Shown here: positions 17,036 to 25,970 of the stretch, piece after piece
How positions within the stretch are numbered: position 1 is the first letter of the stretch
Layout of the letters: each line of letters begins with the position of its first letter
NCBI GenBank assembly: GCA_900319105.1
Contig: ONND01000004.1
Coordinates: 62,001 to 126,000 of the forward strand
Reading direction: 5' to 3'
DNA length: 64,000 nt
Origin: an uncultured Bacteroidales bacterium
Lineage (GTDB): Bacteria > Bacteroidota > Bacteroidia > Bacteroidales > Paludibacteraceae
Notes under the pieces: model-generated
The model's database searches: none
Told to the model about the DNA's origin: nothing
The model's input: the letters and a program-made list of their open reading frames with translations, nothing else
Translations under genes and position numbers: made by a program

Positions 17036-19564
17036 ATGAGAAAGATATTTATTGCAGTACTAATGGTTTGTTCGCTGGCAGTTCCGTCGATGGCGGTGAC
17101 GGTGAACGACGTAGCCGGTACCTTTAAAGGTGCGCTGAATATCGGAGGACAAAACTATCCGAACAAAGAAGTTTATATCCTGCCGGGTACGGTGAATAAC
17201 ACGATTACGTTTGTGCTTCCGGATTTCATGTACGGAGCGGCATCGTTAGGCAATATTGTATTGGTCAATATCCCGATGAGCACAAGCGGTCAGTTGACGC
17301 TGGAGGGCGCCACGTTATACCTGTCGGCTATCTCCGAGCGTGCAACGATTACTGTGCTTAACGGTTTCAAAGATGGCAATGTGACCTATAACTCCATTAT
17401 CTCCGCCGACGACGCACAGGTGTTGCTGTCTATAGCAGCTCCTTCTCTGCAGGAACCGATTTTTGTGCTTTTCTCGGGTCAGAAGACCAGTGGCAACTAC
17501 GCCCTGACCAACGGAGGCTTCGAGGGCAGCTGGTCGAATAGCGAGCCTAACGGCTGGCACTCGTTCCCGTCTGCTACAGGCTCTTTAGCTTCGATGGCCG
17601 GCGGAGACGATCAGTTCAAACAGTCCACGGAGAAGCGTCCGGGTTCAACGGGTTCTCATAGCGTATTGATTGCCTCTAATATGATTGTCGGTGTCAAGGC
17701 TAACGGTAACTGTACGAACGGCCAGATCAATGCCGGTTCGACGACAGCCGATGACGCCTCCGGTAACTATAACTTCTCTGATCCGTCTAACAATGGCTAC
17801 AATACGCCGTTCGTGGGTAATCCGGATTCGATGGTCTTCTGGGCAAAATATATCCCTGCCGACAAGAACCCGTCGAACAGCGTCAACAAAGCGCGCATGC
17901 ACACGGTCATCACCACCAACGCTCGCTATCAGGATCCGGAGGCAAGTAGCTATTCTTCCGTGAAAGTTGCGGAAGCAACTATCAACTATTCCGCTACGTC
18001 TTCCATGGGTTGGCAACGCCTCGCAGTGCCTTTCGTGTATTCGTCTGTTAATCCGGCATCGGCAGCATATGTGTTAGTCACATTTACCACGAACCAGACC
18101 CCCGGAGGAGGTTCCACCTATTCAACCGGAAGTTTTTTAAATAAGACCGTTTATCCGGATAAGATCTATCTTGACGATGTGGAGATGATCTATAATCATA
18201 GTCTGACCTCGCTGAAAATGAACGGTTCGACTATTTCGTTCCAGAACGGTCAAGCGAAGACCAATAAGGTGTATAGCGATAGCGAATATACGTTTACTGC
18301 CACATCGAACGGTAAAGCCGCCAAGACCTTCATCGGCTACGATGCCGCTAACTACCGCGTGTATATTTATGTGGTAGCCAACAACTACTCGCAAGCGCGC
18401 GCGTATTCCTTATATACATTACAGATGGCAGAACCCATCAAGGATACCGAATACGCTTATTCAGCCACGACTTGCGACAACGAACCGTATTCTGACAATC
18501 TGTTTCAGAACCTGACCCAGTCCGGTGAGTATAAGACCACCATCCCCAATACGCGAGGCGGCGACTCGCTGATTACGCTGACGCTGACGGTGAATAAGAC
18601 CTATGCTTTTCCCGCTGAGGCAACGATGAAGATGAATGAGAGTTACACTTGGCGCGAGAAGACGTACCAGAATCTCACTCCGGGCGTATATACCTTTTCG
18701 GACTCGCTGCAAACGCAAGCCGGTTGCGACTCCGTTTATACGCTGAAGCTGACTGTGGAGTCAATCGGTTATTGGTACGAAGAGGCAATGAGCGCTTGTG
18801 TTAACGAAGAAACGGAATGGCATGGCAAGCAACTCCCCACGACCGCTGCGGGCGACTATGTGTTATATGACTCGCTGAAATCGGTTTATGGTCAAGACTC
18901 CGTGTATGTGCTGAAGCTGAGCGTTCACCCCGTTTATCTTTTTTCAGAAGAAAAATTCGTCAATGAGGCGGACTTGGTGTGGCATGGAAAGACGATCAAG
19001 GATCTGGCCAAACGCGAAGAACCGTATATGATCTACGACTCGTTGACCAGCCAATATGGTTGCGACTCCCTTTACCTGCTCATCTTGCATGTGTCTGACA
19101 TACCTATCACGTACGGCAGCTACACCAACGAGTGTTGCGAGGGTGAGTATATCCTCTTCGACGGCGTGAAGTACAGGGCATCGTATGACGGCGATGTGCG
19201 TGTATCCGAGAAGAATATCTATGGCGGAGACTCCATCGTCCATGTGACCATCACCGTCTTCCCTTCCTATTTTATTGAGGAAGAACTGACTATCGTTGCC
19301 GGTGCAGATGCTCAATGGGAATACTATGAGTTGAGCCAATTCCCCGTTGGTTCAACCACTCTGAAAGCGGAATACTGGTCCGATGATTTCTGCGATTCCA
19401 TCCGCGTACTTCACCTCACCGTCGAGCCTAAGCAGATAGGTACCGCGATCCCGAATACCGAATCGGAGAAGCGCGTAGCTCGCAAAGTGCTATACAATGG
19501 AAAACTCTATATCATCCGTAAGGATGAACACATCTATGATGTATTAGGAAACAAAATTCAATAA
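17036..19564 (+). CDS. Secreted calycin-like/PCMD-like protein with six repeated modules
   Basis: An 842-residue protein with a signal peptide (MRKIFIAVLMVCSLAVPSMA). Residues about 21-150 resemble the calycin-like barrel of Bacteroidales (VNDVAGTFKGALNIGG, VYILPGTVNNTITFVLPDF). Residues about 160-390 begin NGGFEGSW...GWHSF and resemble the PCMD carbohydrate-related domain. Six modules of about 50-70 residues follow, each ending GGDSLITLTLTV, GCDSVYTLKLTV or similar. The end (KVLYNGKLYIIRKDEHIYDV, then LGNKIQ) is a tail shared with the next two proteins, probably a sorting or anchoring signal. The first two domains are paralogous to the next gene. The role is unknown; the position suggests a surface partner of the TonB receptor. 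Confidence 0.78.
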   Translation: MRKIFIAVLMVCSLAVPSMAVTVNDVAGTFKGALNIGGQNYPNKEVYILPGTVNNTITFVLPDFMYGAASLGNIVLVNIPMSTSGQLTLEGATLYLSAISERATITVLNGFKDGNVTYNSIISADDAQVLLSIAAPSLQEPIFVLFSGQKTSGNYALTNGGFEGSWSNSEPNGWHSFPSATGSLASMAGGDDQFKQSTEKRPGSTGSHSVLIASNMIVGVKANGNCTNGQINAGSTTADDASGNYNFSDPSNNGYNTPFVGNPDSMVFWAKYIPADKNPSNSVNKARMHTVITTNARYQDPEASSYSSVKVAEATINYSATSSMGWQRLAVPFVYSSVNPASAAYVLVTFTTNQTPGGGSTYSTGSFLNKTVYPDKIYLDDVEMIYNHSLTSLKMNGSTISFQNGQAKTNKVYSDSEYTFTATSNGKAAKTFIGYDAANYRVYIYVVANNYSQARAYSLYTLQMAEPIKDTEYAYSATTCDNEPYSDNLFQNLTQSGEYKTTIPNTRGGDSLITLTLTVNKTYAFPAEATMKMNESYTWREKTYQNLTPGVYTFSDSLQTQAGCDSVYTLKLTVESIGYWYEEAMSACVNEETEWHGKQLPTTAAGDYVLYDSLKSVYGQDSVYVLKLSVHPVYLFSEEKFVNEADLVWHGKTIKDLAKREEPYMIYDSLTSQYGCDSLYLLILHVSDIPITYGSYTNECCEGEYILFDGVKYRASYDGDVRVSEKNIYGGDSIVHVTITVFPSYFIEEELTIVAGADAQWEYYELSQFPVGSTTLKAEYWSDDFCDSIRVLHLTVEPKQIGTAIPNTESEKRVARKVLYNGKLYIIRKDEHIYDVLGNKIQ

Positions 19565-19601
19565 TATAAAATACTAATTATTAATCTAAATTACAAAAAA
19601 G

Positions 19602-21152
19602 ATGAAGAAAATTTTTACTGTTTTGGTTGCCGGCTTGATGATGTCGGCACAAGTAATGGCCGTTACTGTAAATGATGTATGCGGTCAGTTTGACGGCGAT
19701 TTGAACATCGGCGGAATGCCGTATCCGAACAAGTCGGTGTACCTGCTGCCGGGTACTGTAGAGAATGCCGTGACATTTGTATTGCCGGATTTTACCTTTG
19801 GCTCTAAAGGCAAATTAGGCAACATCGTTCTGGCGAATATCCCGATGAGCGCAAACGGTCAGTTAACGCTGGAGGGAGCTACGCTCTATCTGGACTCTAT
19901 CAGCGAGCGCGCTACCATCAACGTGCTGAATAATTTGGATGACGGAACAACTACCTATAACTCTATTATTTCCAATAGCGATGCAATGGTAGTCCTGTCC
20001 ATCTCCGCTCCCTCGCTGCTTGAACCGATTTATGTTCTCTTTAGTGGTAAGGCAGTCCGCAACAATAACTATGCGCTGGTGAATGGCGGTTTTGAGGGCT
20101 CATGGACCAATAACGAGCCGGCAGGTTGGCATTCCTTCGCTACCGCTACAGGCGATTTAGCTTCTATGGTGCAAGGCAATACTTATCAGTTCGTGCCGTC
20201 AACCGATGTTCGTCCGGGAACTACAGGAGCGCAAAGCGCATTGATATCGTCCGATATGATTGCTAATCAGAAAGCCAATGGTAACTGTACTAACGGTCAA
20301 ATCAACGCAGGTTCGATGACACCCAAAGATGTTACCGGTAACTTTAACTTTTCTGATCCCAAGAACGCAGGCTTTAATACGCCGTTCCAAGGTCGTCCGG
20401 ACTCAATCGTCTTCTGGGCAAAATACATGCCTGCAGACAAGAACCCGAATAATGAGGAGAACAAAGCACGTGTAAGCGCCATCATTACTACCAATGCCCG
20501 TTATCAGGATCCGGAGGATGCTGATAAGTACGGCGATGTGAAGATTGCAGCTGCAGTAATGAACTACTCCGCTACAGCTGAAATGGGCTGGCAGCGTATC
20601 TCTGTGCCGTTTGCGTACTATCCGAATAACTTGGATAAAGAGCCGGCATATATCCTGACCACCTTCACGACTAACATGACTCCGGGCGGCGGTTCTTCCT
20701 ACAACAAAGGAACCATATTTAATCCGGACAATGTGGTGGATACCGTTTATCTGGACGATGTAGAGCTGGTGTACAACAAGCGTCTGACGACGCTCGTTTG
20801 GGGCAGCGAAGTACTCAACTTGGACGGTTCGAAATTTGCTATTAACACCACTTATTGCGATTCTTGCGCCAGCTTCAGCGGTCTGACGAATGGCGTTTCT
20901 TCGCAGTATTTCGTAGCATACGATGGTGCTCATAAATGTGCGTATGTATATGTTATCGCCGATGATTTTGCGCAGAACGGCGCTTATTCGATCTATCGCG
21001 TAGAGTTCACGGATAGCGAAGGCGGTTACATCCAGGGTATTGAGAATACCGCAGCTCGCGAAGGACGCTTCGAGAAAGTGCTGATCAACGGTCAGTTGTT
21101 CATCCGCAGCAACGACGCATGGTACAATGCCGCCGGTTTGCGCGTTAAATAA
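19602..21152 (+). CDS. Secreted calycin-like/PCMD-like protein (short paralogue)
   Basis: A 516-residue paralogue of the first half of the preceding protein. It has a signal peptide (MKKIFTVLVAGLMMSAQVMA), a calycin-like region (VNDVCGQFDGDLNIGG, VYLLPGTVENAVTFVLPDF) and a PCMD-like region (NGGFEGSWTNNEPAGWHSF...YLDDVELVYN). It lacks the GCDS modules and goes directly to the common tail (KVLINGQLFIRSNDAWYNAA, then GLRVK). The tandem arrangement and shared order of segments indicate duplication followed by loss or gain of the repeated modules. It probably acts at the surface with the TonB receptor. Function is not established. Confidence 0.78.
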   Translation: MKKIFTVLVAGLMMSAQVMAVTVNDVCGQFDGDLNIGGMPYPNKSVYLLPGTVENAVTFVLPDFTFGSKGKLGNIVLANIPMSANGQLTLEGATLYLDSISERATINVLNNLDDGTTTYNSIISNSDAMVVLSISAPSLLEPIYVLFSGKAVRNNNYALVNGGFEGSWTNNEPAGWHSFATATGDLASMVQGNTYQFVPSTDVRPGTTGAQSALISSDMIANQKANGNCTNGQINAGSMTPKDVTGNFNFSDPKNAGFNTPFQGRPDSIVFWAKYMPADKNPNNEENKARVSAIITTNARYQDPEDADKYGDVKIAAAVMNYSATAEMGWQRISVPFAYYPNNLDKEPAYILTTFTTNMTPGGGSSYNKGTIFNPDNVVDTVYLDDVELVYNKRLTTLVWGSEVLNLDGSKFAINTTYCDSCASFSGLTNGVSSQYFVAYDGAHKCAYVYVIADDFAQNGAYSIYRVEFTDSEGGYIQGIENTAAREGRFEKVLINGQLFIRSNDAWYNAAGLRVK

Positions 21153-21166
21153 AAATCTATAGAATA

Positions 21167-23362
21167 ATGAAACGTTTATTTCTTTCTATACTGCCGTTAT
21201 TGGTAGGCTGCGCACTCTCTGCGCAGACCTACCATAACGGCGTTTGGTATTCTCTGTATGACGATGCCACGCATACGATGAATACCCAGGGTGACTATGC
21301 GACCGGAGGTGTTTTTGCGCCTACGACCGGTACACTCAATGTTCAATGGCGGTACGAGTGGGTGGACTGGGTCGGCTTTGCTAAAAAGATTGATACCGAA
21401 GTTTTGACTTCGGCCGATAATGGCGATAATACCACCAAGGTTGGTAAACTCGCGGAAAACACCGGTAAGAATAGTAATACCACCGAGTCCTTCTCGGTAG
21501 GTAGGAATATTAACTGGATTAAGTTCAACCGTACAGGATTGCCAACCCACAAGGTACATGTCTATCACATCGACATCCCGCTTGCGAAACATATTCTTCT
21601 CGCTTCTGGAGACTATGGTACGGCTACAGCCTCTTATGACTTCGGCGAGCAGGACGTACTCTCTACCTCGGAGCCGTATAAGGTGAATCTCCGTTCGTTC
21701 CTTTCTGCGGGCAATATTACGGTGACATCTTCCGATCCGGAAATCTTCCATATTGGTTCGGCAGAAGCTACAGATCCGATTGTCTATGCGGTAGGTGCCA
21801 ATGCTTGCGCCTCGGCGAACGGAACGGCTGATGCTGCTTCCGGTTCGGCTCTCGGTAAGATTGCCAACTACGCTTTCTCTGTATATTTTACCCCGAAAAA
21901 GGGCGGTTCCTATACGGGTGAAATAACGCTTACCGATGGCGTATCTACGGCTACTATTACCCTTTCCGGTACCGGACGTAAACTGAATCAGTCGATTACC
22001 TGGAATCAAGAGAAGACAACTTTCCTCTCCAATGAGACCATCGTGCCCGCGACGGCTTCTTCTGAACTGGAGGTGGCTTATTCGTTCAATCCGGAGGGCA
22101 TTGTGACCTTTGCGGACGGAGTCTTCTCTATCCTTAGTGATGGTCAGGTGACCGTTACTGCGGCGCAAGGCGGTAATGAGATCTATAACGCAGCTGAATC
22201 CGTGTCCAAGACCTTTACGATCTTCCCGGCAGTGAGCTACAACGCTTATGAAGCTTCTATCTGCGAGGGCGAGGTGTATAACGATGCGTATTTTGGTGCT
22301 CTGACCGAGGGGCGTATCTATTCTGATACGATACCGAATGCCTATGGCGGTGATTCGGTCATCTGCTTGACCTTGCATGTACATCCGCTCTTTGCCTCGG
22401 AGGAGTCCTTCAATCACTATCTCGGCTTACCGGGCGAATGGCAAGGCGTGGACCTCAGCCTTCTTCCGTTAGGCGACACTACGCTCGTAGCGGCTTATAG
22501 TTCTGCTTATGGATGTGACTCTACTTACACGCTCCATCTGTCGGTGCTGCCGAATCCGACGACTTACGGCGAGTATAAGGCTTCTTTCTGCGAGGGTGAC
22601 TCTATTGAGTTTGCCGGCAAATGGTATTTCGCAGCTGCAGAAGATAGCGTCATGATGCCGGAGAAGAATATCTACGGCGGCGACTCTATCGTCCTTCTCG
22701 CAGTCTCGGTGAATCCCGTTTATCAGACGGAGCAGACAGATACGATGCGTATTGGTGAAGAGGTCACATGGCAGGGTGTTGACCTGAGTGTACTGCCGAT
22801 AGGTGACACTACGCTCGTAGCGGCTTATAGTTCTGTTTACGGATGTGACTCGGTGTATATCCTGCATCTGACCGTAGAAAAGAGACCCACTACCTATGGC
22901 AAGGACTCCATCTACATCTGCGGAAGAGGCGAAGTGGCTTACTACGATAATAAAGAGTACACCAAGCCGAGCAAAACTCCGGTAACGGTTACTCTGAGCA
23001 CCCCGAATCAGTTCGGCGGAGACTCTATCGTTGAGCTCTGGGTATTGGCGTCGAACAAGTACAACATCAGTTTCAGCAAAACGATTAAAGAAGGTACAGA
23101 GGAGGAATGGCAAGGTATTGACCTGAGCGTCCTGCCTGCCGGAGATACTACCCTGGTGGTAATCTATACCACCGTCCACGGGTGTGATTCGACCTATACG
23201 CTCAACCTGACCGTCAAAGCGAAAGAAAATACAGCGACAGCATTGGATAACGCTGACGCTGTAGATAACAAGCCTTACAAGTTCTTCCGCAATGGACAGA
23301 TGTATATCCGTAAGAACGGACGGGTTTATAACCTGCAAGGCATCAAGGTAGAGGAAGAGTAA
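21167..23362 (+). CDS. Secreted protein with Ig-like region and six GCDS modules
   Basis: A 731-residue protein with a signal peptide (LFLSILPLLVGCALSAQ). The N-terminal region (TYHNGVWYSLYDD) is unlike the two previous genes. A middle region (SYDFGEQDVLSTSEPYKVNL...FTPKKGGSYTGEITLTDG) looks like an ASH/Ig-like beta sandwich. Six modules follow that end GGDSVICLTLHV, GCDSTYTLHLSV, GGDSIVLLAVSV, GCDSVYILHLTV and related. Two of them share long stretches around LPxGDTTLVAAYSS. The common tail (KFFRNGQMYIRKNGRVYNLQ) ends the protein. It completes the receptor operon; its stop codon abuts the convergent pepP stop with no spacer. Confidence 0.75.
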   Translation: MKRLFLSILPLLVGCALSAQTYHNGVWYSLYDDATHTMNTQGDYATGGVFAPTTGTLNVQWRYEWVDWVGFAKKIDTEVLTSADNGDNTTKVGKLAENTGKNSNTTESFSVGRNINWIKFNRTGLPTHKVHVYHIDIPLAKHILLASGDYGTATASYDFGEQDVLSTSEPYKVNLRSFLSAGNITVTSSDPEIFHIGSAEATDPIVYAVGANACASANGTADAASGSALGKIANYAFSVYFTPKKGGSYTGEITLTDGVSTATITLSGTGRKLNQSITWNQEKTTFLSNETIVPATASSELEVAYSFNPEGIVTFADGVFSILSDGQVTVTAAQGGNEIYNAAESVSKTFTIFPAVSYNAYEASICEGEVYNDAYFGALTEGRIYSDTIPNAYGGDSVICLTLHVHPLFASEESFNHYLGLPGEWQGVDLSLLPLGDTTLVAAYSSAYGCDSTYTLHLSVLPNPTTYGEYKASFCEGDSIEFAGKWYFAAAEDSVMMPEKNIYGGDSIVLLAVSVNPVYQTEQTDTMRIGEEVTWQGVDLSVLPIGDTTLVAAYSSVYGCDSVYILHLTVEKRPTTYGKDSIYICGRGEVAYYDNKEYTKPSKTPVTVTLSTPNQFGGDSIVELWVLASNKYNISFSKTIKEGTEEEWQGIDLSVLPAGDTTLVVIYTTVHGCDSTYTLNLTVKAKENTATALDNADAVDNKPYKFFRNGQMYIRKNGRVYNLQGIKVEEE

Positions 23363-25204
23363 TCAAATCTCTATTGCGGCACACTTGCGTGCTAAGTATT
23401 CAGCCTCGTCTGCATTCAGCAGCGGGGCTGTTTCTTTATACACGCGTACGTGATAGGCGTTCAGCCAGTCGATCTCATCTTCCGTCATCAGACTCATCTC
23501 GATGAGGTTCGTGTCATAGAAGCAGAGCGTCAGAGTCTCGAACTGCAGCCATTCGTCTTCAGTCGTGGTTGCCTTTGTCTGTTTGGCAGGAATGACGGTA
23601 ATCAGGTTCTCTGTGCGGATACCCCATTTGCCGGTACGATAGATACCCGGCTCGTCGGAGATGATATGACCTACCGCTAAAGGAGTGGGGTTATTATCCG
23701 TACGTACGTTCTGAGGTCCCTCATGGCAGCCTAAGAAATGCCCTACGCCGTGCCCTGTGCCGTGACCGAACGTGATGCCTGCTTCCCACATGTACTGCTT
23801 GGCGAGGGCGTCTAACTGATTGCCTCTCGTGCCGCGCGGGAAGCGTGCACGCTGTAGCGCGATGTGTCCTTTTAATACATAGGTATAGTCCAGTTTCGCT
23901 TGCTGTGGAATACGCCCTCCGAGCCAAACGGTACGGGTGATGTCGGTCGTACCATCGAGGTATTGACCTCCGCTATCCAGCAGTAACATTCCTTCCGGTT
24001 TCACCTCCGCGCAGTTCTCTTTCGTTGCGGCGTAATGCACGATGGCGCCGTTACCTTGATAGCCGGCTATTGTGCCGAAAGACTCTTCTATGAAGTTTTC
24101 GCCCATGGCGCGGAACTCATGCAGCTTCTCCATCAAGTCCCACTCTGTCAGCGAAGCGGTCTGTGTTCTGTCAGTGAAGCGGTCTGTGCTCTTTTTAAAA
24201 GCCTCTTCTTCCAGCCATTTGAAGAACCGGGTGAGTGCCGCCGCATCTTGACGCATGGCAATCCGTTCGCCCTCTAACTCTACGGCGTTCTTTTGGGCTT
24301 TGTCGATGAGGATAGGGGATTGAATATTCTTGGCAATTGCACTCTGTTGAATAGCTTCGTACAGCGCCTCATTCACTTTCGCGCCATCGTAGCAAATCGT
24401 TCCTTTCAGACCTGCGATGTAGCCGAATATCGCCTCGTAGGGCTGTACGTCGATGTTGTTGAAATCCAGATAGTTCTGCGCGGCAGAGTCAATCTTATCG
24501 GGATTAACGAAGAGGGAACACTTGTCGGCTTCGAGGACTACATAACTGATTACCACCGGGTTATACTCGACATCATTGCCGCGGATGTTCAGCAGCCATG
24601 CTATCTCGTCGAGGGCACTGATGATCAAGGAGTCGCCATGCATGGCGGCTAATTTCTCGCGCATCCTCGCCAACTTGCTCTCCACTGTCTCTCCCGCAAA
24701 ATCAGCAGAGTAGGGATAGAGTTTATCGGTCGGAATGGCCGGTCTGCCTTCCGTCCAAATGGGTTTGATCAGGTCAATGCTCTTCACGCCTATACCTGCC
24801 TCTGAAAGCTGATGACTGATGGCTGAGAACTGATCTACGCTCCACATCTCCGGGTTGAGACCAATAAATCTCCTCCCCTCCATGGGGGCTTTGGTTGGGG
24901 CTGCTAACCACTCTACTATGCTCGGGCAGTCCACATCGCTCTCGCGCATGAGTTCGACCTCCGATTCCTTGAGCTCTATTCCGGCCTGCAGGTAATAGCG
25001 GCTGTCGGTCCAGAGTAGTGCCTTATCCATGGTCACAACCATCGTGCCGCTTTCTCCGCTGAAACCGCTCAGCCATTGCATCTCGCACCAGTGCGATGCC
25101 ATATACTCACTCGCGTGAGGGTCATTCCCCGGTACTACGTACGCTACCAGACCTGCTTCACGCATTTCCTGCCGCAACGCGGCGATTTTCTCATTCGTTG
25201 TCAT
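23363..25204 (-). CDS. pepP: Xaa-Pro aminopeptidase (M24B, aminopeptidase P)
   Basis: I use the ATG at 25204 (MTTNEKIAALRQEM), just below the promoter; the earlier in-frame ATG overlaps the promoter. The 613-residue protein has creatinase-type N-terminal domains and a C-terminal M24 fold with the metal ligands in LLLDSGGQYLDGTTDITR, GHGVGHFLGCHEGP, DEPGIY and RTENL. The long form with two N-terminal domains is usual in Bacteroidetes. It removes N-terminal residues preceding proline in the cytoplasm. Three repeat-derived stretches lie in frame: residues about 100-111 (APTKAPMEGRR), 123-134 (FSAISHQLSEAG) and 338-353 (STDRFTDRTQTASLTE). Confidence 0.93.
   Translation of the reverse strand: MTTNEKIAALRQEMREAGLVAYVVPGNDPHASEYMASHWCEMQWLSGFSGESGTMVVTMDKALLWTDSRYYLQAGIELKESEVELMRESDVDCPSIVEWLAAPTKAPMEGRRFIGLNPEMWSVDQFSAISHQLSEAGIGVKSIDLIKPIWTEGRPAIPTDKLYPYSADFAGETVESKLARMREKLAAMHGDSLIISALDEIAWLLNIRGNDVEYNPVVISYVVLEADKCSLFVNPDKIDSAAQNYLDFNNIDVQPYEAIFGYIAGLKGTICYDGAKVNEALYEAIQQSAIAKNIQSPILIDKAQKNAVELEGERIAMRQDAAALTRFFKWLEEEAFKKSTDRFTDRTQTASLTEWDLMEKLHEFRAMGENFIEESFGTIAGYQGNGAIVHYAATKENCAEVKPEGMLLLDSGGQYLDGTTDITRTVWLGGRIPQQAKLDYTYVLKGHIALQRARFPRGTRGNQLDALAKQYMWEAGITFGHGTGHGVGHFLGCHEGPQNVRTDNNPTPLAVGHIISDEPGIYRTGKWGIRTENLITVIPAKQTKATTTEDEWLQFETLTLCFYDTNLIEMSLMTEDEIDWLNAYHVRVYKETAPLLNADEAEYLARKCAAIEI
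24146..24190. repeat. AGCG-core repeat inside pepP
   Basis: Two units TGTCAGnGAAGCGGTCTGTG in tandem, in frame as TDRFTDRTQTASLTE on the minus strand. The core is the same as at 7319-7383 and 33093-33148, but it is read in the opposite sense. Confidence 0.85.
24801..24835. repeat. 7-bp-period array inside pepP
   Basis: GCTGATG, ACTGATG, GCTGAGA and ACTGATC at 7-base spacing encode DQFSAISHQLSEA on the minus strand. Confidence 0.7.
24871..24903. repeat. GC-rich palindromic repeat inside pepP (degenerate)
   Basis: CTCCCCTCCATGGGGGCTTTGG resembles the CTCCC...GGGAG family found in queE and the bat operon; it encodes APTKAPMEGRR. It is degenerate, so membership is likely but not certain. Confidence 0.5.
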
Positions 25205-25224
25205 ATTTCCACTAATTTGCGCTG

Positions 25225-25255
25225 CAAAATTACTACAAATTCTGCACATATGCAA
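25225..25255 (-). promoter_or_regulatory. Promoter of pepP
   Basis: Minus strand: TTG (25253-25255), a 20-base spacer, TAATTTTG (25225-25232). The ATG at 25204 is 20 bases on. Confidence 0.8.
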
Positions 25256-25615
25256 GCGTTCGGGTATTTTTTTTGGTAGTTTTTTTAGAACATAAACAAA
25301 GATAAACCCTGCTTGTTCTTTGGTTGTTTTGCGCTTGGCGCGCTATGAGTTCCGCACACCACCGCGCCGCTTACAAATAAATTTGACACGTCGCGTTAGC
25401 GTACGTACCTCACCTCCAAAGGAGGTAAACACCCAAAGCACAATCAGCGATAAACATAGATAAAAAAATCGTTACGGATTAGTAATCCTCAAGTATATCA
25501 TCAGATCAATAATCCTCGGCTCTGCATAGTTTCTTTTGTTGTTATCTTGCGGTCACGTACGCGGTGCGAACGTAGTGCGAACGAGGATGAATCGTGTTTC
25601 TTTCGAAAGACGGTG
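25256..25615. other. Gene-poor spacer downstream of an orphan promoter
   Basis: No supported protein gene. It contains a perfect hairpin ACCTCC-AAA-GGAGGT (25412-25426), a direct repeat GTGCGAACG (around 25565-25582) and, on the minus strand, GGATT-ACT-AATCC followed by a T run (about 25463-25480). A minus-strand promoter lies at 25616-25647, so a transcript of about 150 bases ending near 25463 is possible. Confidence 0.4.
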
Positions 25616-25647
25616 CAAAGATACGATGAAGAAATTGCCTTTTGCAA
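25616..25647 (-). promoter_or_regulatory. Orphan promoter facing a gene-free region
   Basis: Minus strand: TTG (25645-25647), a 21-base spacer, TATCTTTG (25616-25623). No coding region follows for more than 400 bases on this strand, until pepP. Confidence 0.55.
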
Positions 25648-25765
25648 ATTTTTTTGCAAAAAAAATCAAAAAAATGTAAAATTATGGGGACTCGGCAACG
25701 GAGGTGCCGAGCACAGGACACCGAGAGGGGAGGGGGCTATAGGAGTGAATTTTAGCAGAAGCAAA

Positions 25766-25904
25766 ATTCACAGATTCACAGATTCACACATCTGTGTCTG
25801 TTGGAAAAATCCCCATAATAATATAATAATATTGTATATTATATATTTATTATGACCAAAATAGGAACACAAAATTTTGTGTGAATGTGTGAATCTGTGA
25901 ACGA
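25766..25904. repeat. Inverted pair of 8-bp-period arrays
   Basis: ATTCACAG/ATTCACAC units (25766-25797) are inverted relative to GTGTGAAT/CTGTGAAC units (25879-25904). The intervening DNA is AT-rich. The pair could form a long hairpin. It lies just upstream of the AlbA_2 promoter. Confidence 0.65.
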
Positions 25905-25919
25905 TTCTCACACAAAAAT

Positions 25920-25950
25920 TTGTATATGTCAAAAAATTTTTGTACCTTTG
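25920..25950 (+). promoter_or_regulatory. Promoter of the AlbA_2 remnant
   Basis: TTG (25920-25922), a 20-base spacer, TACCTTTG (25943-25950). The ATG follows 20 bases downstream. Confidence 0.8.
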
Positions 25951-25970
25951 CACCCAAATTTGGTGCAAGG

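Noticed and set aside
14218..23362. Calling the TonB receptor locus a heme or metal uptake system
   Set aside because: No heme ligand motif, HmuY-type protein or metal regulator is visible; the ligand was left open.
25766..25904. Possible CRISPR array
   Set aside because: Units are only 8 bases with no spacers, and no cas genes are in the window. No CRISPR was seen elsewhere.
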